Shown: positions 5,332 to 8,320 of the stretch, piece after piece
Position numbering within the stretch: position 1 is the stretch's first letter
Layout of the letters: every line of letters starts with the position of its first letter
Made by a program: the position numbers and the translations under genes
Source of the DNA: Nitrospirota bacterium
Lineage (GTDB): Bacteria; Nitrospirota; Thermodesulfovibrionia; UBA6902
Length of the DNA: 8,320 nt
Assembly (NCBI GenBank): GCA_015491705.1
Contig: WFVK01000392.1
Location: 1 to 8,320, forward strand
Direction of reading: 5' to 3'
The notes under the pieces: generated by a model
The model's database searches: none
What the model was told of the DNA's origin: nothing
The model's input: the letters and a program-made list of their open reading frames with translations, nothing else

Positions 5332-6006
5332 ATGTTAAAAAACAGAAGGAAATGCGTGAGATTTGAGGTCCCGCTCAACGTAAGGTTCCGGCCTACTTAC
5401 GGGGCTACAGACTATGCAATAGGTGTAACAAGGGATTTATGCAGCGAGGGGTTCAGGGTCGAGGCGCATGATTTCAGATTTATTGTGTATGAACACTTGG
5501 AACTGATGGTGGATCTCCAGCCGGGGAGGAAGTCTGTTGCCGTGTTTGGAGATGTTGTATGGAAGAGACAGACCGGCAGGAAATGCCTGGCGGGAATTGC
5601 ACTCAAAATGAAGGACAGGGGCCTGCAGAAACAGGCGCTGGAAAAGATATTCTCCTTTGTGCATATCCCCTATACCGACTCCTCGGGCCTGCCCAACAAG
5701 CTGGGATTCATAAAGGAGTATTACAGCCACGGATACAGGTGCAGGGTTACTTTCAGGCTCCTGAAGGAGACGGCCAAGGATGCGCGGAATGTCAGTCTAA
5801 TAGGTGATTTTAACAACTGGGACCCTGCCGAAAACCACATGGTGCGCATCGACAACGGCGATTTTATCATCACCGTGGATCTGGACAGCAACAGGGAGTA
5901 CAGGTTCAGCTATCTGATCGACGGCACCCGCCGGGAGAACGACTGGTACGCCGACAAGTACGCAAGGGACCGTTTCGGTTACAAGATATCCGTTGTGGTC
6001 GTGTGA
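5332..6006 (+). CDS. PilZ domain - CBM48 (AMPK-type glycogen-binding) fusion protein
   Basis: A 224-residue soluble protein with two recognisable domains. Residues about 4-110 are PilZ: R6-x3-R10 in NRRKCVRF, then TRDLCSEGFRVE (34-44) at the place of the D/N-x-S-x-x-G motif (here Cys replaces Ser), and the strand motifs VFGDVVWKR and LAGIAL. PilZ domains bind cyclic di-GMP. After a linker (about 110-135), residues 137-224 form an Ig-like early-set CBM48 domain: RVTFRLLKE, VSLIGDFNNWDP (W163), YRFSYLIDG and ENDWYADKY (W205). Such domains bind glycogen or other alpha-glucans, as in AMPK beta and branching enzymes. No catalytic domain follows. The ATG has only weak GGA upstream. The join suggests a cyclic di-GMP-responsive, glucan-associated adaptor; that role is inference. 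It converges with the HAD gene, 23 bases apart, with no obvious terminator. Confidence 0.88.
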   Translation: MLKNRRKCVRFEVPLNVRFRPTYGATDYAIGVTRDLCSEGFRVEAHDFRFIVYEHLELMVDLQPGRKSVAVFGDVVWKRQTGRKCLAGIALKMKDRGLQKQALEKIFSFVHIPYTDSSGLPNKLGFIKEYYSHGYRCRVTFRLLKETAKDARNVSLIGDFNNWDPAENHMVRIDNGDFIITVDLDSNREYRFSYLIDGTRRENDWYADKYARDRFGYKISVVVV

Positions 6007-6029
6007 AGATACCTTGCCCGGAGCACGTA

Positions 6030-6743
6030 TTACAGCATTATCATATCCCATCCGCGTGCCTGCGCATATTCCCGCAGCCTCTTATCACCGATTACCGCGG
6101 ATGGATTCCCTACCGTCTCGAGCATCTTTACATCCGAAATGTGGTCCGAATAGGCATAGCTCTGCGACAGGTCAATGCCGTGCCTGCCGGCAAACGATTT
6201 GATGGCATTGGCCTTGCCCGCTCCCACAAGCGGCTCGTCATTCAGTATCCTGCCGGTAAAACGCCCACCCGATGTTTCCACCTCTGTTGCTATTACACAG
6301 TCCACCTCCAGCTCGTCGCCAAGGGGTTTTATCAGGGGCATATGCGACCCCGACACGAGGACAACGGTATGTTTGCGCGACTGGTGCTCCTTCAGCCTCT
6401 CTAAGACCCTGGCGTTGCAGGTGGAAGCAATCTTTTCGCTGAAAAACCACTGCTCGGCCAGCCTGTGATATTCATCCCTGTTGATTCCCCTGAGGCAGGC
6501 ATAGTATTTTTTATTGACCGCCACCCTGTCATCGTCTTTCAGGCTGTGTGCAAGGCACCATATGAACTTGACAAACGCCGCGGTCATGTCCGTTGACCTG
6601 GCCAGAAAGGCTATAACGGGCAAATCCGGCCGCCGCCGGTTCCGGTAATAATACCAGTGAAAGCTGGTCATGGTGTTGCTGTCTATTATTGTCATGTCAA
6701 CGTCAAAAAATGCACCGATGCAAGAGGTCTTGTTCTTTTTCAA
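6030..6743 (-). CDS. HAD-IB family (SerB-like) phosphatase
   Basis: A 237-residue HAD-superfamily hydrolase. Motif I is FFDVDMTII with nucleophile D14 and acid/base D16. Motif II is the serine in VLVSGSH (S131). The motif III lysine is in GAGKANAIK (K177), and motif IV is YSDHISDVKML (D200, D204). The helical C1-type cap (about residues 25-110, with HWYYYRNRRRPDLP and a WCLAHSL segment) and the T-G-R-I/E-P-L-GAGKA order place it in subfamily IB, which includes phosphoserine phosphatase relatives and the phosphatases acting on lysophosphatidic or phosphoglycerol-type substrates. The substrate is not predictable here. The start is TTG with AAGGAG eight bases upstream, in the intergenic region shared with the divergent host-attachment gene. 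The domain is complete, with no extra acyltransferase domain. Confidence 0.9.
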   Translation of the reverse strand: MKKNKTSCIGAFFDVDMTIIDSNTMTSFHWYYYRNRRRPDLPVIAFLARSTDMTAAFVKFIWCLAHSLKDDDRVAVNKKYYACLRGINRDEYHRLAEQWFFSEKIASTCNARVLERLKEHQSRKHTVVLVSGSHMPLIKPLGDELEVDCVIATEVETSGGRFTGRILNDEPLVGAGKANAIKSFAGRHGIDLSQSYAYSDHISDVKMLETVGNPSAVIGDKRLREYAQARGWDMIML

Positions 6744-6782
6744 GTCAGTATCTCCTTATCAAGGGCTTTTGGGGTAAATGTA

Positions 6783-6802
6783 CCATATTTTACAGGATAT
6801 GG
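6783..6802. promoter_or_regulatory. short inverted repeat, possible operator
   Basis: CCATAT (6783-6788) and ATATGG (6797-6802) form a perfect 6-bp inverted repeat with an 8-base spacer. It lies in the 169-base region between the divergent HAD and host-attachment genes. On the minus strand the spacer includes TAAAAT, a possible -10 element for the HAD gene without a good -35 partner. An operator function is only suggested by position and symmetry. Confidence 0.25.
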
Positions 6803-6835
6803 CACGCCTGCGGCGGATCCGGTATCATCCGGCGT

Positions 6836-6864
6836 TTGTCATCTCAGGGAGAAAGAGTTAAAAT
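6836..6864 (+). promoter_or_regulatory. sigma70-type promoter upstream of the host-attachment-family gene
   Basis: TTGTCA (6836-6841; 5 of 6) and TAAAAT (6859-6864; 5 of 6) are separated by exactly 17 bases. The transcription start would be near 6871, giving a leader of about 42 bases that ends in a purine-rich ribosome binding site (GAAGAAGAGG) six bases before the ATG at 6913. Confidence 0.6.
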
Positions 6865-6912
6865 TAAACTACAGAGCCTATCAAATCTCAAAAAAGGAAG
6901 AAGAGGTACCCG

Positions 6913-7359
6913 ATGAAAATAATAATCGCAGCGGACCTGGGACACTTCCGGGCATACAGGGTTACAAAGGAGCCCCTGGAGAGTCCCAGAATCACACTGA
7001 TTGAAAGTTACGATTCCATTGAGGGGCATGCCAGGCTGGGGGAAACGCTCAGCGACGCCGCGGGCAGGTTCGGCAGGGGCGGCGGGAAAAACGAGGTTGC
7101 AAAGGGTTACGGCGAACGCCATAACATCGAACTCGAAACAGAAAAGAGACTGATAAAAACAATCGCAAAGGACATAAATTCTCTAATTACCCGGGAGAAA
7201 TGCAGGAAGTGGCATCTTGCCGCCGGTGAAAAAATAAACAGGAGGATTATCGAAAACCTGAAACCGGAGGTAAGGGCCAGGCTGGACAAAAATATAACCG
7301 CTGATCTGACGGGAATGGACAGGTCGGAGATACTGAATATATTTTCAAACAGAGATTAA
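6913..7359 (+). CDS. host attachment protein family (AtsE-like / Host_attach)
   Basis: A 148-residue soluble protein recognisable by the order of conserved pieces: MKIIIAADLGHFRAYRV at the N-terminus, SDAAGRFGRG (47-56), GERHNIELETEKRLIKTIAK (67-86), INSLITREKCRKWHLAAGEK (88-107), INRRIIENLKPEVRARLDKN, and ADLTGMDRSEIL (130-141). This matches the family annotated 'protein required for attachment to host cells', whose fold is related to archaeo-eukaryotic release factor domains. The family name comes from a plant-associated member, and the true biochemical role is unresolved. In a likely free-living bacterium a literal host-attachment role is doubtful. It has its own promoter and precedes the purine salvage pair by about 90 bases. 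The length is typical and the frame intact. Confidence 0.85.
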   Translation: MKIIIAADLGHFRAYRVTKEPLESPRITLIESYDSIEGHARLGETLSDAAGRFGRGGGKNEVAKGYGERHNIELETEKRLIKTIAKDINSLITREKCRKWHLAAGEKINRRIIENLKPEVRARLDKNITADLTGMDRSEILNIFSNRD

Positions 7360-7361
7360 AC

Positions 7362-7378
7362 CTTTATGTTGCATAAAG
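7362..7378. promoter_or_regulatory. perfect 7-bp inverted repeat after the host-attachment gene
   Basis: CTTTATG-TTG-CATAAAG starts two bases after the stop codon at 7357-7359. The stem is AT-rich and no T run follows, so it is a poor terminator. It could instead be an operator for the phosphoribosyltransferase gene downstream, whose own promoter I cannot define; TTGTCA at 7388-7393 lacks a well-spaced -10. Confidence 0.3.
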
Positions 7379-7450
7379 CGGCGGGGCTTGTCAGCATGTG
7401 GTTATATGTGGAAACAATAAGGGGTGACGTTCCGGGGAGGTGAAAGTGTT

Positions 7451-8071
7451 ATGCGGTTACCCGGCGCAAGGCATTTCCGGTGTGAGATTCTCTCGTGGAA
7501 CAGTATAGCCAGGGATACGAAAACGCTCTCCGCCATAATAAAGAATGCAGGATTTAACCCATCCATTGTTGTGGCCATAGGCAGGGGCGGTCTCGTACCG
7601 GCAAGGATACTGTGTGATTACCTCCACATCAAGGATTTGACCACAATAAAAGTGGAACACTGGGGGATTACCGCCACGCCGGACAGGAAGGCCGTAATTA
7701 AATTTCCCCTCTGTGCGGATATAAAAGACAAAAAGGTCCTGCTCGTTGATGACACCACAGACACCGGTGACACACTCAGGGTCTCTGTGGAGTATCTGAA
7801 AACCTTCGGCCCGGCGGAGCTGAAGACGGCGGTGCTCATACACAAGACGGCTTCCGATTTTGTGCCCGACTTTTATGTGAAGAAGATAGTAAAATGGCGA
7901 TGGGTGATATTCCCCTGGCACATATGGGAAGACATGGTAAGCCTGGTAAAAAAAATAAAGGACTCCGGCGTGTCTTCAGAGGAAGATATCTGCAGCGAAC
8001 TGAAAAACAGATATTCCATCAATGCAAAACCCGCTGCCGTCAAAGAGATACTCTCGGAGCTGAAGGGGTGA
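7451..8071 (+). CDS. purine-type phosphoribosyltransferase
   Basis: A 206-residue type I phosphoribosyltransferase. The PRPP-binding loop is explicit: KVLLVDDTTDTGDTLRVS (about 95-112), two acidic residues followed by T-x-T-G-D-T. The pyrophosphate loop is IVVAIGRGGLVPARILCDYL (39-58), and a hood-type C-terminal region includes VIFPWHIWED. These features, with W residues near the C-terminal hood, resemble xanthine/hypoxanthine-guanine transferases that make IMP, XMP or GMP from free base plus PRPP; the base used cannot be fixed by eye. ATG 7451 is preferred, with GGGGAGG about ten bases upstream; an in-frame GTG at 7424 would add nine residues but lies before that ribosome binding site. The stop is 3 bases from the deaminase start, so the two are translationally linked and act in one salvage route. 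The last ~40 residues (SSEEDICSELKNRYSINAKP) are a helical tail. Confidence 0.88.
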   Translation: MRLPGARHFRCEILSWNSIARDTKTLSAIIKNAGFNPSIVVAIGRGGLVPARILCDYLHIKDLTTIKVEHWGITATPDRKAVIKFPLCADIKDKKVLLVDDTTDTGDTLRVSVEYLKTFGPAELKTAVLIHKTASDFVPDFYVKKIVKWRWVIFPWHIWEDMVSLVKKIKDSGVSSEEDICSELKNRYSINAKPAAVKEILSELKG

Positions 8072-8074
8072 TAC

Positions 8075-8320
8075 ATGTCCATTGAAGATTTCATAAAAGG
8101 TATTCCCAAGGCCGAACTGCACCTCCATATTGAAGGCACGTTTGAGCCGGAACTGATGTTTGCGATTGCAGAAAGAAACAATATCCGCCTCAGGCACAAA
8201 TCCGTTCAGGATATCCGGGCGGCCTACGAGTTCACCGGTCTGCAGGATTTCCTCGACATCTACTATGAAGGTGCAGGGATATTAACCACGGAGCAGGATT
8301 TCTACGACCTTGCTCTCGCA
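8075..8320 (+). CDS. adenosine/adenine deaminase, N-terminal part (cut by window end)
   Basis: The first 82 codons of a gene that runs off the window. The product begins [20 protein letters not shown] followed by GTFEPEL. HLH (H16, H18) is the zinc-binding pair at the start of the metal-dependent amidohydrolase barrel, and [17 protein letters not shown] is the signature of the adenosine deaminase family. The [20 protein letters not shown] segment resembles the branch that contains bacterial adenine deaminases as well as adenosine deaminases, so the substrate (adenine to hypoxanthine or adenosine to inosine) stays open until the rest is seen. The ATG is 3 bases after the transferase stop, with AAGGGGTG as ribosome binding site. 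If it is an adenine deaminase, its product hypoxanthine would be a direct substrate for the upstream transferase. Confidence 0.93.
   Translation, partial: MSIEDFIKGIPKAELHLHIEGTFEPELMFAIAERNNIRLRHKSVQDIRAAYEFTGLQDFLDIYYEGAGILTTEQDFYDLALA

Overview
The window looks like a chromosomal segment from a moderately GC-rich anaerobe or facultative bacterium. Frequent AGG (Arg) and ATA (Ile) codons, GTG/TTG starts with strong GGAGG sites, and the gene content (compact transketolase, TPR gene, PilZ protein, host-attachment protein, purine salvage pair) would fit Nitrospirota (Thermodesulfovibrio-like) or a related Desulfobacterota-type lineage. This placement is an impression from composition and family resemblance, not a search result.

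Positions 1-2300 are AT-richer and gene-poor and read as a graveyard of accessory DNA. It holds a decayed small gene on the minus strand with two frame changes (260-644), a frameshifted and truncated integron-integrase-like tyrosine recombinase (716-1029), a 60-base hairpin (1071-1130), an intact Phd-antitoxin/PIN-toxin pair with its own promoter (1194-1793), the membrane and phosphoacceptor part of a sensor histidine kinase without its ATPase domain (1786-2151, minus), and a dispersed-type palindromic repeat (2161-2231). A 20-base sequence occurs at 69-88 and again inverted at 2279-2298 with one mismatch, bracketing this zone.

Positions 2442-4886 (minus strand) form a two-gene unit, TPR protein then full-length transketolase, with a plausible sigma70-type promoter at 4952-4980. 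Positions 4887-5331 separate this unit from a plus-strand group. The gap contains a 16-bp perfect palindrome close to an FNR box and, at 5130-5276, an easily missed 48-residue Cys-rich open frame. It is followed by a 224-residue protein that joins a PilZ domain to a CBM48/AMPK-type glycogen-binding domain.

Positions 6030-6743 (minus) encode an HAD-IB (SerB-like) phosphatase, convergent with the PilZ gene. It diverges from a plus-strand run consisting of a host-attachment-family protein (6913-7359), a purine-type phosphoribosyltransferase (7451-8071) and, 3 bases later, an adenosine/adenine deaminase cut by the window end (8075-8320). The last two make a coherent purine salvage step: the deaminase yields (hypo)xanthine-type bases or inosine, and the transferase couples free base to PRPP. 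No CRISPR array, tRNA, rRNA or intact transposase was seen. The most notable items are the PilZ-CBM48 fusion, the small Cys-rich frame beside it, and the inverted-repeat-bounded remnant zone with a still-intact toxin-antitoxin pair.
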